DNA from: JACCWP01 sp963785115
Lineage (GTDB): Bacteria > Actinomycetota > Actinomycetes > Propionibacteriales > Nocardioidaceae
Length of the DNA: 64,000 nucleotides
Reading direction: 5' to 3'
Assembly (NCBI GenBank): GCA_963785115.1
Contig: CAWATY010000023.1
Location: forward strand, 372,001-436,000
Position 1 is the stretch's first letter, and each line of letters starts with the position of its first letter. The notes under the pieces were generated by a model. That model saw only the letters and a list, made by a program, of their open reading frames with translations, searched no databases and was not told the DNA's origin. Position numbers and translations under genes: made by a program. Positions 45,751-54,848 of the stretch are shown one piece after another.

Positions 45751-46715
45751 TGCGGACCGCCGTGCTGCGGGGGCCGCGGAACTTCGTCGTCGAGGAGGTC
45801 CGGTCCCGGCGATCGGGCCCGCCGACGTGCTCGTACGCGTCGCGGCCTGCGGCGTGTGTGCCTCCGACCTCGAGGCGTGGAACGGCAGTGGCAACCCGGC
45901 CTACCCGCTGCACCTCGGTCACGAGGCAAGCGGCACCGTCGAGGAGGTCGGTGCCGAGGTCCGCGACCTCAGGCCCGGCGACACCGTGGGGGTCTGGGTG
46001 ACCAGCCGCGGCTACTCCGACTACGTCGCCGTGCCGGCCGCGCACTGCCGGGTCGTGCACGGGGTGCCGTTGGGCCAGGCACTCGCCGAGCCGTTGGCCT
46101 GCGCGGCCAACGCGGTGGAGGCGGCCGACGTGCGGCTCGGCGACGACGTCGTGCTCATCGGCGCCGGCTTCATGGGCAACCTCGTGCACCAGCTGGTCAA
46201 CCTGCGCGGCGCGCGGCGGGTCGTGGTCGCCGACACCCGTCCGGACGCACTGGCCCGCGCCTCGGCCCAGGGAGCGACCCGCGTCGTCGACGTCACCAGC
46301 GAGTCGCTGCCCGACGCGGTCCGCGAGCTGACCGGCGGCCGCGGAGCGGACCTGACCTTCGAGTGCACCGGGACGCAGGGCGCGCTGACCAGCATCGGCG
46401 GCGTCACCCGGATGAGCGGCACGCTCGTGCTGGTGGGCTTCCACCAGGGCTCCGCCGCGCGAGATCCCGCTGGCGTACTGGAACTGGATGGCCTTCAGCA
46501 TCGTCAACGCCCACTTCCGCGAGGTGGCCACCATCATGCGGGGCATGACGATCGGGACCCGACTGCTGGAGTCGGGCGCGATCCACCTCGGGCCCCTGGT
46601 GACCCACCGGTTCGGCCTCGAGCAGATCGGCGCGGCGTTCACCACCATGGTGGACAAGCCGGACGGCTTCGCGAAGGCCACCGTGGTGCTCGATCCGGCG
46701 GCCGCCAGCGACTGA
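45750..46715 (+). pseudogene. Zinc-type medium-chain alcohol/sugar dehydrogenase (frameshifted)
   Basis: Repairing two frame changes gives about 321 residues of an MDR dehydrogenase: catalytic zinc region CGVCASDLEAW, HLGHEASGTVEEVG, the Rossmann motif VLIGAGFMGNL and a C-terminal substrate domain (EIPLAYWNWMAFSIVNAHFREV). A base is missing near 45800 and an extra G lies near 46454. The four-Cys structural zinc loop of classical ADHs is absent, as in some sorbitol/threonine-type members. It overlaps the preceding stop by one base. It presumably oxidises a sugar or polyol. Confidence 0.7.
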
Positions 46716-46777
46716 GTCGTTACCTGCCCGGTTTCGGCGCTTCCGGGGACAGCGGGGCTGCGGGCGGGTCACAATCC

Positions 46778-46833
46778 TTGACAACCACGCAGGTCCCCGA
46801 CGATGCTTCCCGGCAACGCGCCAAACGATTTGC
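46778..46833 (+). promoter_or_regulatory. Promoter plus LacI-type operator, copy b, for the sugar-binding-protein operon
   Basis: A perfect -35 (TTGACA, 46778-46783) is followed 17-18 bases on by a weak -10 (GATGCT, about 46802). The palindrome CCAAACGATTTGC (46821-46833) lies at about +10, where a bound repressor would block initiation. The start of the binding-protein gene is 52 bases further down, after a gaggagctga ribosome site. Confidence 0.62.
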
Positions 46834-46884
46834 ATGAGCGCCGGGCGTCGGGGCACCTACACGATCGAACGAGGAGCTGATCCC

Positions 46885-48215
46885 GTGCACAGTCGCACTT
46901 CTTGGAGGTCGCGGGCGGCCATCGCGTCGATCGCCACCGCCGCCCTGGCCATGGCCGGCTGTTCCAGCGGCACCGGCGCCAACACCGAGCGCGGCGAGGG
47001 CGAGGGTCCCGTCGAGGCCCCGTCCGAGGACGTGACCATCACCTTCCAGGTCACCGACGCCGCCATGGGCCCGACGATGGAGAAGTTCGTCAAGGACTTC
47101 GAGGCGGAGTACCCGACGATCACCGTCGAGCTGCAGAAGGCGCCGACGGACGCGGCCAGCCAGAAGCTCACCACCCAGATCGCCGGCGGCAACCCGCCCG
47201 ACGTCGCCTACGTCAACGCGAGCGACACCGCCGACTTCGCCTCGCGCGACGCGCTGGTCAACCTCACAGACTACATCAACCGCAGCGACATCGTGAACCC
47301 CGACGACTACGTCGACGCCTTCCGCACCTTCGTCAGCTTCGAGGACGAGATGTACGGGCTGCCGTTCAACGGTGAGTCGACCGGCCTGTTCTACCGCACC
47401 GACCTCTTCGAGGAGGCAGGCATCGACGGCCCGCCCACCACCTGGGAGGAGTTCGAGGACACCGCCGCCAAGCTGACGAAGCCGGACAAGGGGACGTACG
47501 GCTTCGAGATCTTCGCTCCCGAGGCCGCCTACTACTGGTACCCGTGGCTCTACCAGGCCGGCGGTGACGTCCTCAGCCCGGAGGGCGAGATCCTGTTCAC
47601 CAGTGACGAGGCCCGCACCGCCGCCGAGTACTACGTCGGCCTGGCGGACTACTCGCCGCCGGACTACCTCAACTCGAACTCGTACGACGGCCGGCGTGGC
47701 CTTCATCCAGGGCCAGGTCGGCATGTACATGGCCGGCGCCTGGTTCGCGGGCGTGCTGCAGTCCGAGGCGCCGCAGATCGATGACAAGTGGGCCGCCGCG
47801 CCGCTGCCCGAGGGCCTGCCGGCTGCAAGACGACGATCGCCGGCGACGCGCTGATCATGGTCGCCAACGACCAGAACAGCGACGAAGAGGTCGACGCGGC
47901 CTGGCTGTGGATGGAGTACCTGTCCCAGCCGGACATCATGGCCGAGTGGACCTACGGGTCCCCGGACGGCACCAACCTGCCGCCGCTGACCTCGCTGCTC
48001 GAGGGCGACGACCTGATCGAGGAGAAGCCGGTGCTCGAGGGCTTCGCCAAGCTGATGGACTGTGGTGTCGCCAGCAGGCGCTCCAACCCCAAGGCGCCGC
48101 AGGTCGAGGAGGTCCTCAACGAGGAGCTCGCCGAGGCGATCTACGGTCTGCAGACCGCCGACGGAGGCGCTCGACAAGGCCGCCGTACAGGGCGCAGGAG
48201 ATCCTCGACAAGTAG
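46885..48215 (+). pseudogene. Sugar ABC transporter extracellular binding lipoprotein (frameshifted)
   Basis: Four frame changes divide a roughly 443-residue family 1 solute-binding protein. The N-terminus is a lipoprotein signal (SWRSRAAIASIATAALAMAGCSS, lipobox Cys at about residue 29). The mature part shows ITFQVTDAAMGPTMEKFVKDFEAEYP, GGNPPDVAYVNASD, YGLPFNGESTGLFYRTDLFEEAGI and AAYYWYPWLYQAGGDVL. Shifts: an extra C near 47691, a missing base near 47820, and an extra G at about 48164 and at about 48191. The protein would capture an oligosaccharide at the cell surface for the two permeases downstream. Start GTG 46885 is preceded by gaggagctga. Confidence 0.72.
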
Positions 48216-48238
48216 CGCACCGCACGAGCACGGTCGGC

Positions 48239-48274
48239 GACGACGACCCGGGCCGGGTGGCCCGGGTCGTCGTC
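48239..48274 (+). terminator. 14-base perfect hairpin between binding-protein and permease genes
   Basis: GACGACGACCCGGG (48239-48252) and its exact complement (48261-48274) enclose an 8-base loop, 23 bases after the binding-protein stop and 21 before the permease ATG. Hairpins at this position commonly stabilise the upstream mRNA or partly terminate, so that the binding protein is made in excess over the permeases. Function is inferred from position. Confidence 0.65.
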
Positions 48275-48295
48275 CGAGACGGGAGGGACTGGTCG

Positions 48296-49244
48296 ATGAC
48301 GACCGCGGCGGCGACCCGGCCGCGACCGAAGCGACGACAGGCCGACCCGTCGGCAGCGCGGCACGGCGCGCAGGACTGCGGCGGGAGTGGTCGGCCTACC
48401 TGTTCCTCGCGCCGGGTCTCATCATCTTCAGCGTCTTCACGGTCTTCTCGCTGCTTGTTCGCGTTCTGGCTGACGTTCCACGAGTGGAGCATCATCCAGC
48501 CGGAGACGCCGTTCGTCGGCCTGGACAACTACCGGGAGATGCTCCACGACGAGAAGTACCGGCCGCTCGATCATCAACACGTTCTACTTCACCGGCGGCT
48601 CGGTGCCGTTGCAGATGGCCTCGGGCTGGGTATCGCGATGCTGGTCAACCAGCCGATCCGGTTCCGTGGCCTGTGGCGCACGTTCTACTACCTGCCGGTC
48701 GTCACCCCGTTCGTGGTGCAGGCGCATCTTGTGGAAGTGGCTCTACAACGGCCAGTTCGGGCTGTTCAACTTCTACCTGCTGAAGACGAACCTGATCAAC
48801 AACCCGCTGTACTGGCTCTCCGACCAGAACCTCGCCATGCCTGCCGTGATCCTGATGATCGTCTGGGGCAGCACCGGCTTCTCGATGGTCGTCTACCTGG
48901 CCGGGCTGCAGGCGATCCCCGAGGAGCTGTACGAGGCGGCCGAGATCGACGGCGCCGGCGCCTGGGCCCGATTCAAGCACGTCACCATCCCCATGCTCGC
49001 CCCGACCACGTTGTTCCTGCTGGTGATGGGGATCATCGGCTCGTTCCAGGTGTTCGCCCAGATCTTCGTGATGACGCAGGGCGGACCGGTGGGACGGACC
49101 GAGGTGATGGTCTACTTCATCTACCGCTCGGCGTTCGAGTTCTACGAGATGGGGTACGCCAGCACGCTGGCGTTCGGGCTCTTCGCCATCCTGCTCGTCG
49201 TCACGTACTTCCAGCTGCGCTTCTACCGGAAGGCGATGGGATGA
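48296..49244 (+). pseudogene. Sugar ABC transporter permease, first subunit (frameshifted)
   Basis: Five frame changes interrupt a MalF/UgpA-type permease of about 316 residues with six expected helices. Recognisable parts are AYLFLAPGLIIFSVFTVFSL, FAFWLTFHEWSII, QMA followed by GLGIAMLVNQPIRFRGLWRTFYYLPVVTP, and the EAA loop EELYEAAEIDGAGAWARFKHVTIPML. Shifts: a missing base at about 48350-48365, extra T at about 48455, extra C at about 48563, a missing base at about 48620 and extra G at about 48721. ATG 48296 follows gggaggga. The stop overlaps the next permease start (ATGA). Confidence 0.72.
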
Positions 49245-50235
49245 CGCGGTCGGCGAGTCGCCGGGCATCGACGCCCCGGCCGCGCTGCAGACCGAGAACG
49301 TCCAGGGCAAGGCCCGCTGAAGTCGGCCGCGCCCGGCGGCGGGCCACCAAGAAGAGGCTCTTCATCACGTACCTGATCCTGGTCCCGGGCGCGTTCCTCT
49401 TCATGGCGCCCTTCGCCTGGATGATCAGCGCGTCATTCCAGCCGGCGGGTGAGATCTTCTCCACCCCGCCGCAGTGGTTCCCCGACGTGACGACCATGAC
49501 GGGTACAAGCAGTTCCTCGACATCGGCGACCTCACGAAGGTGCAGCGCGAGTCCGGGTCCGGCAGCTGGCGCTGGTTCGCCAACTCCGCCTTCGTCGCGA
49601 TCTCGGTGACCATCCTGCAGACGTTCTTCAACTCGCTGTGCGCCTACGCCTTCGCCAAGCGTCAGTTCCCCGGCCGGGACATCATCTTCTTCCTGTTCCT
49701 GGGCACGATGATGCTGCCGCCGCAGGTCTCGCTGATCCCGAACTACATCATCCTCAAGCGGATGCCGTTCTTCGGCGACAACGACGCGATGGGACTCGGC
49801 GGCCACGGGATGCTGGACTCCTACTGGGGGCTGATCCTGCCCGGCTGCGTCAGCGCGTTCGGCATCTTCCTGCTGCGGCAGTACATGATGTCGATCCCCG
49901 ACGAGCTGCTCGACGCCGCGCGGGTCGACGGCGCCAACGAGTTCCAGATCTACTGGCGGGTCGTGCTGCCGCTGTGCGTGCCCGCGCTGGCGGCCACCGC
50001 GATCTTCACCTTCCAGGGCGCGTGGGAGGACTTCCTCTGGCCGCTCGTCATCATCGACAACCCCGATCTCTTCACCGCCCCGTTGGGCCTCGGTCTGTTC
50101 GTGGGGCAGAACAAGGCGTCGTGGACGGTGCTCTTCGCCGGCTCGGTGATCTGCACCCTGCCGATGGTGATCGTGTTCCTGATCTTCCAGCGCAAGTTCA
50201 TCCAGGGCATCGCGCTCACCGGCGTCAAGGGCTGA
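49241..50235 (+). pseudogene. Sugar ABC transporter permease, second subunit (frameshifted)
   Basis: The MalG-type permease (about 331 residues) is intact from about 49501 to the stop, with the EAA motif DELLDAARVDGANEFQIYWRVVLPL and helices around it. Its first quarter has a missing base near 49500 and probably a compensating pair: a missing base near 49247 and an extra T at 49318. Between those two positions the alternative frame reads VGESPGIDAPAALQTENVQGK, which is more protein-like than the current frame. The ATP-binding subunit is not in the window; actinobacteria often use one shared MsiK-type ATPase. A Gfo/Idh/MocA gene follows four bases on. Confidence 0.78.
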
Positions 50236-50239
50236 CCGG

Positions 50240-51238
50240 GTGCCGGACCTCCGGGTGGGCGTGCTCGGCGCCGGCATGATCGCGAACGAGCACGTGGGGG
50301 CGTACGCCGCGACGCCGGGTGTCCGCGTCGTCGCGGTCGTCGACCCGGTGGCCCCCAAGGCCGAGCGGCTGGCCGGACGGGTCGACGCAGCTGTCGTCCC
50401 CGACCTCGAGGCGGTGCTGACCGCGGGAGTCGACATCGTCAGCGTCTGTACGCCACCGCTGACCCACGCCGACCCGGCCGTCGCGGCGCTCGAGGCCGGC
50501 TGTCACGTGCTGTGCGAGAAGCCGCTGGCCCGCACGCTCGACGACGGACAGCGCATCGCCGAGGCGGCGCGCACGGCCCCCGGGCTGCTGATGGTGGGCC
50601 ACGTGTCGCGTTTCGAACCCGATCACGCGGCGGCCAAGGCCGCCGTCGAAGCGGGCAGGATCGGCGCGGTGCGGATGGTCAGCCACTCGATGACCACCAG
50701 CCTGCCCGGGTGGAGCGAGGGCGGCTGGTTCACCGACCCCGAACAGTCAGGCGGCCCGCTGCTCGACCTCGGCGTGCACGGTTTCGACTTCCTGTCCTGG
50801 GTGGTGGGCAGCGAGCCGGTGCGGGTGCACGCGGTCGGCGCGGACACGCCGACCGGCCCGGTGACGTACGCGCTGGCGACGGTGCGCTACGCCAACGGGG
50901 CGATGGGCCTGGTCGAGAGCAGCTGGGCGCACCCGGCCTCGCACGGGTTCGCGCTGCGCACCGAGATCGTCGGCACCCGCGGCCGGATCGACTGGGACTA
51001 CGCCGGGCTGACCAGCGGCACGCTGCACCGCGACGGCCAGCCGCCGACCCGCTGGGAGCCGCTGGGCGCCCGCGGCTACCTGGCCGAGATCGGCGCGTTC
51101 GTCGAAGCGATCCGCACCGGTGCCCCCGCACCGATACCGGTCGACGACGGCCTGCGCTCCCTGCGCACGGCACTTGCCGCGCTGGAGTCGGTGCGAACCG
51201 GAGACGCCGTGGACCTGAGCGACCGGGTCGCCGCGTGA
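50240..51238 (+). CDS. Gfo/Idh/MocA family oxidoreductase (first of four)
   Basis: The 332-residue NAD(P)-dependent sugar oxidoreductase starts with a Rossmann fold (LRVGVLGAGMIANEHVGAY) and carries the family EKP motif (CHVLCEKPLARTL, about residue 93) plus the GVHGFDFLSWVVG His region in the C-terminal domain. GTG 50240 is four bases after the permease stop, so it belongs to the transporter operon. Family members oxidise or reduce sugars, inositols and glycosides, and this one likely acts on the imported compound. Confidence 0.88.
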   Translation: MPDLRVGVLGAGMIANEHVGAYAATPGVRVVAVVDPVAPKAERLAGRVDAAVVPDLEAVLTAGVDIVSVCTPPLTHADPAVAALEAGCHVLCEKPLARTLDDGQRIAEAARTAPGLLMVGHVSRFEPDHAAAKAAVEAGRIGAVRMVSHSMTTSLPGWSEGGWFTDPEQSGGPLLDLGVHGFDFLSWVVGSEPVRVHAVGADTPTGPVTYALATVRYANGAMGLVESSWAHPASHGFALRTEIVGTRGRIDWDYAGLTSGTLHRDGQPPTRWEPLGARGYLAEIGAFVEAIRTGAPAPIPVDDGLRSLRTALAALESVRTGDAVDLSDRVAA

Positions 51239-52254
51239 CGGGCCGGCTGGGCGTTGCCCTGCTCGGGTGCGCGCACGGGCCGCACGCCTGGTCGTACGCC
51301 CGCGCCCTGACCGCCTCGGAGCATGCCGATCTTGTCGGCGTCCACGACGCGTCGCCGCAGCTCGCTGACGCGATCACCCGCGACTTCGCTGTGCCGTACC
51401 ACGTGTCCGCCGAGCAGCTGGTGAGCACGTCCGGGGTCGACGCCGTCGTCGTCTGCAGCGCGACGGTCGAGCACCGCCGGCTGGTCGAGCTGGCTGCGGC
51501 ACACGGACGCCACGTGCTCTGCGAGAAGCCGGTTGCCACCACGCTTGCCGATGCCCACGCGATGGTGGCGGCCTGCGCCGGCGCGGGCGTGCAGCTGCAC
51601 ACCGCCTTCGTGAGCCGGTTCCACCCGCTGGTCGAGCAGGCGCGTGCCGCCGTACGCGCCGGCGACGTCGGGGACGTGCTCGGAGTGGTCGCCGGCAACC
51701 GCGGCCGCCCACCGCTGCCCCCGCAGTACCCGGGCTGGATCACCGACCCCGACCAGTCCGGCGGTGGGGCCCTGATCGACCACTCGGTGCACCTCACCGA
51801 CGTGCTGCGACACGTGACCGGGCGCGAGGTGCAGCGGGTCTTCGCCGAGGCGGGCGACCTGCTGTGGGACTCCGGTGTCGACGACCTGGCGCTGTTGTCG
51901 CTCGTCCTCGACGGCGGCGCCGTCGCGACCCTCGACCCCAGCTGGTCGGTGCCGGCGAACCACCCCTGGGACTACGACTTCTTCCTGCGCCTGCTGGGAT
52001 CCCAGGGCTCGCTGGCGATCGACGACGCCGCCGAGTCGGTCCGGCTCGTCGGTGCGGATGCGCCCGGCCTGCGCCTGGTCGGCGTGGGTGCGGACGTCGA
52101 CGCCCGGATGGTGGAGGCGTTCGTCGCCTCCGTACGCGCCGGCGACGTGCTCGACCCGTGCGCAACCGGCGAGGACGGGACAGCCGCGCTGGAGGTCGCG
52201 CTGGCGGCCTACACGTCGGCGGCGGGAGGGCACCCGGTCGTCCTGGCGCGCTGA
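51235..52254 (+). CDS. Gfo/Idh/MocA family oxidoreductase (second of four)
   Basis: The 339-residue protein has the family layout: an N-terminal nucleotide fold (LGVALLGCAHGPHAWSYARAL, with the usual GxGxxG altered to GCAHGP), HVLCEKPVATTL (about residue 95) and a C-terminal domain with GGGALIDHSVHLTDVL. GTG 51235 overlaps the stop of the previous gene (GTGA), so both are made together. The changed glycine motif may alter cofactor handling. It ends nine bases from the convergent GGDEF/EAL gene. Confidence 0.86.
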   Translation: MTGRLGVALLGCAHGPHAWSYARALTASEHADLVGVHDASPQLADAITRDFAVPYHVSAEQLVSTSGVDAVVVCSATVEHRRLVELAAAHGRHVLCEKPVATTLADAHAMVAACAGAGVQLHTAFVSRFHPLVEQARAAVRAGDVGDVLGVVAGNRGRPPLPPQYPGWITDPDQSGGGALIDHSVHLTDVLRHVTGREVQRVFAEAGDLLWDSGVDDLALLSLVLDGGAVATLDPSWSVPANHPWDYDFFLRLLGSQGSLAIDDAAESVRLVGADAPGLRLVGVGADVDARMVEAFVASVRAGDVLDPCATGEDGTAALEVALAAYTSAAGGHPVVLAR

Positions 52255-52263
52255 CAGAGTCCG

Positions 52264-54783
52264 TCAGGCGGTGCGGCGGGGAGTGGCGAGGCGATCGTCG
52301 AGCCAGGCCATCACCTGGTCGGCGGGCATGGGCCGAGCGACGCCGTAACCCTGCACGACGTCGCAGCCGAGCGTGCGCACGCGGGCCATGACCTGGTGGT
52401 CCTCGACGCCCTCGGCGACGACCCGTAGACCCAGCTCGTGGGCCAGGGCCACCGTCGCGCGGATGATGGCAGAGTCCGCCGGGTCGGTGCCCAGGCGGCT
52501 CACGAAGCCCTGGTCGATCTTGACCTCCTGCACCGGCAGCCGTTCGAGGTACGCGAGCGACGAGTGCCCGGTGCCGAAGTCGTCGACCGACAGCTGCACG
52601 CCCAGCTCGCGCAGCTGGCGCAGGACCGTGAGGCAGCGCTCCGGGTCGGACATCACGTCGTGCTCGGTGATCTCGAGCACCAGCCGGGCGGGCGGCGTGC
52701 CGGTCGTGAGCAGTAGCCGCGACACGGTGTCGACGACCCGTTCCTCGAGCAGGTCGCGCGGGGTCATGTTCACCGACACCACGAGGTCGTGACCGCGGTC
52801 CGCCCACGTCGCGCGCTGGCGGAGCGCCTGCTCCAGGATGCGCGCGCTGAGGATCCGACCGAGCCCCGTGCGCTCGGCGACCGCGATCACCTCGAGCGGC
52901 GGCACGTACCCGTGCACCGGGTGCCGCCAGCGCAGCAACGCCTCCAGGCCGAGCGGCCGGTGCCGGACGGCGTCGACCTGCGGCTGGAACCACAGCGACA
53001 GCTCGTCTCGCTCCAGGGCCGCCGCGAGGTCGCCGGCGAGGGCGAGCCGGCGGTGCACGGCCCCGCTGCCGTCCGGCGTGTACGGCTCGACCCCGGAGCG
53101 GGCCTGCTTGGCGGCGTACATCGCGACGTCGGCATGGGTCAGTGTGTGCTGGGCCTTGTCGAGGTCGTCGGAAAGCGCCGCCATGCCGACGCTGGCGGTG
53201 GCGATCACGCTGATCCCGCCCATGCTCACCGGCTCGCTGATGATCTGCCGGAGCGCTCGCGCGTGCCGCAGGGCTTCCTCCGCCGAGGCTCCTGGCAGCA
53301 GGACCGCGAACTCGTCACCCCCCAGCCGGGCCACCGTCCCGCGGCGGTACTCCTGCAGCCGGGTGCCGGTCACCGTGATCAGAGCGTCCCCGGCGGCGTG
53401 TCCGAGCGTGTCGTTGACGTCCTTGAAGTCGTCCAGGTCGATGAGCAGGACGGCGCCGCCCTCGCCCCGTGCGACCGCGTCCTGCACCGACTGCTGGAAC
53501 GCGCGTCGGTTGGGCAGCCCGGTGAGAGCGTCGTGGTTGGCCTCGTGGTCGCGCTGAGCGGCGAGCCGACGCAGCCGGTCGACAAGGCGGGCCTTGTCCA
53601 GCGTGACCGCGATGTGGCCCGCCAGCGTCTCCAGCAGCCGCAGGTCCTCGGTGCTGAACGTCTCCTGCTCGAAGGTCCGGTCGAGCACCAGCAGGACCGC
53701 TCGCACCTCGGCGCTGATCGGGACGTGCACGGCGATCCCGTCGCGGTGGTCACCGAGGGGTGTCCCGGACGCGGCGCCGCGCCGCGCCGTCTCGGCGGGC
53801 CGCAGCACAGGGGTCCCGGCCACTGCGGGCGACCACCACTGCTCCGTGAGGCCCTGGCCGGGCAGGACGTTCTGGACCACGCTTCCGTCGCGAAGCACGC
53901 TGCGGCTACCCGGCTCCTCCGCCGTCGGGAGCACCAGCAGCTCGGCCTCGGCCGCGCGCAGCAGCGCGGCCGCCTCTCTCAGCACGGCGCCGACGAGACC
54001 GTCGAGATCGGCGGTGTCGCCGGTCGAGCCGACGAACCGGTAGAGCAGCTCGAGCCGAGCGTGTCGGGTGACGAGCGAGACGTATCCCCGATAGGCAAGG
54101 CCGAGGATCGGAACCAGCACCGCCACCAGGACCAGCCCGGCGGGCTCGTGCTCGAGCAGCACCACCACCAGCAGCGCCACGCAGGTGTTGACGACGGCCC
54201 CGGGAAGTCCGGAGTGCAGCGCCTCCCGCAGGACCTGGTCGTCCAGGGACCGCTCGGTCAGGCTGATCGCCGCCGTCACCGCCGCCGCGGACACCAGGTC
54301 CGTGACGAGCACGGCCGCGAGGGCCGCGAGCCACGCCCTCGGCTCGGCGTGCCCGACGCCGCCCAGCAGGGCGTGGTAGGTCAGCAGCCCGAGCGAGGCC
54401 TCGAGGCCGTACATCGCTGCGTTGAACGCGAGCTTCACCCCGCGCTGACGGGACCAGAGCAGCAGCGCGAGTCCCGCACCGAGCACGTACGCGGTGGTGT
54501 ACTCCGCGCCGGTCAGGAAGGTCAGCCCGATGACCGCGGGGATCTCCCGCAGAGTGAGGCTGTGCGAGCTACGGGTCGCGGGAAGGTGAATGACGAAGAT
54601 CTCGCCGGCCGCGAAGACGAGGAGCAGCGCCCACCACTGCGGACCAGGCAACTGCTCCGGCGGGAAGTCGCCGAACCGGTGGGCATTGAGCCCCACGGCG
54701 ACGGCGAGCATGGCGGTGGCCAGGGCCCAGATCGGCCCGGTACCGTCCCGCCATCGCGAGCGCGCGACCACCTGCTCGCTCAC
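52264..54783 (-). CDS. Membrane GAF-GGDEF-EAL cyclic di-GMP enzyme
   Basis: The 839-residue protein has six or seven N-terminal hydrophobic helices (residues 18-235), a GAF-like domain (about 245-400), a GGDEF domain with intact RLGGDEF (residues 486-492) and an EAL domain with intact LEALLRW (613-619), DDFGTGHSSL, KIDQGFV and QGYGVARP. It could thus both make and degrade cyclic di-GMP, controlled through the membrane and GAF regions. It follows the subtilisin gene by 65 bases on the same strand, so co-transcription is likely. Confidence 0.93.
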   Translation of the reverse strand: MSEQVVARSRWRDGTGPIWALATAMLAVAVGLNAHRFGDFPPEQLPGPQWWALLLVFAAGEIFVIHLPATRSSHSLTLREIPAVIGLTFLTGAEYTTAYVLGAGLALLLWSRQRGVKLAFNAAMYGLEASLGLLTYHALLGGVGHAEPRAWLAALAAVLVTDLVSAAAVTAAISLTERSLDDQVLREALHSGLPGAVVNTCVALLVVVLLEHEPAGLVLVAVLVPILGLAYRGYVSLVTRHARLELLYRFVGSTGDTADLDGLVGAVLREAAALLRAAEAELLVLPTAEEPGSRSVLRDGSVVQNVLPGQGLTEQWWSPAVAGTPVLRPAETARRGAASGTPLGDHRDGIAVHVPISAEVRAVLLVLDRTFEQETFSTEDLRLLETLAGHIAVTLDKARLVDRLRRLAAQRDHEANHDALTGLPNRRAFQQSVQDAVARGEGGAVLLIDLDDFKDVNDTLGHAAGDALITVTGTRLQEYRRGTVARLGGDEFAVLLPGASAEEALRHARALRQIISEPVSMGGISVIATASVGMAALSDDLDKAQHTLTHADVAMYAAKQARSGVEPYTPDGSGAVHRRLALAGDLAAALERDELSLWFQPQVDAVRHRPLGLEALLRWRHPVHGYVPPLEVIAVAERTGLGRILSARILEQALRQRATWADRGHDLVVSVNMTPRDLLEERVVDTVSRLLLTTGTPPARLVLEITEHDVMSDPERCLTVLRQLRELGVQLSVDDFGTGHSSLAYLERLPVQEVKIDQGFVSRLGTDPADSAIIRATVALAHELGLRVVAEGVEDHQVMARVRTLGCDVVQGYGVARPMPADQVMAWLDDRLATPRRTA

Positions 54784-54848
54784 CTCAGGCCTCCAGGGGT
54801 TCGACGGCCCAGCCGTCGGTGCTGGGGCCGGCAGTCAGCGCCGATGCA

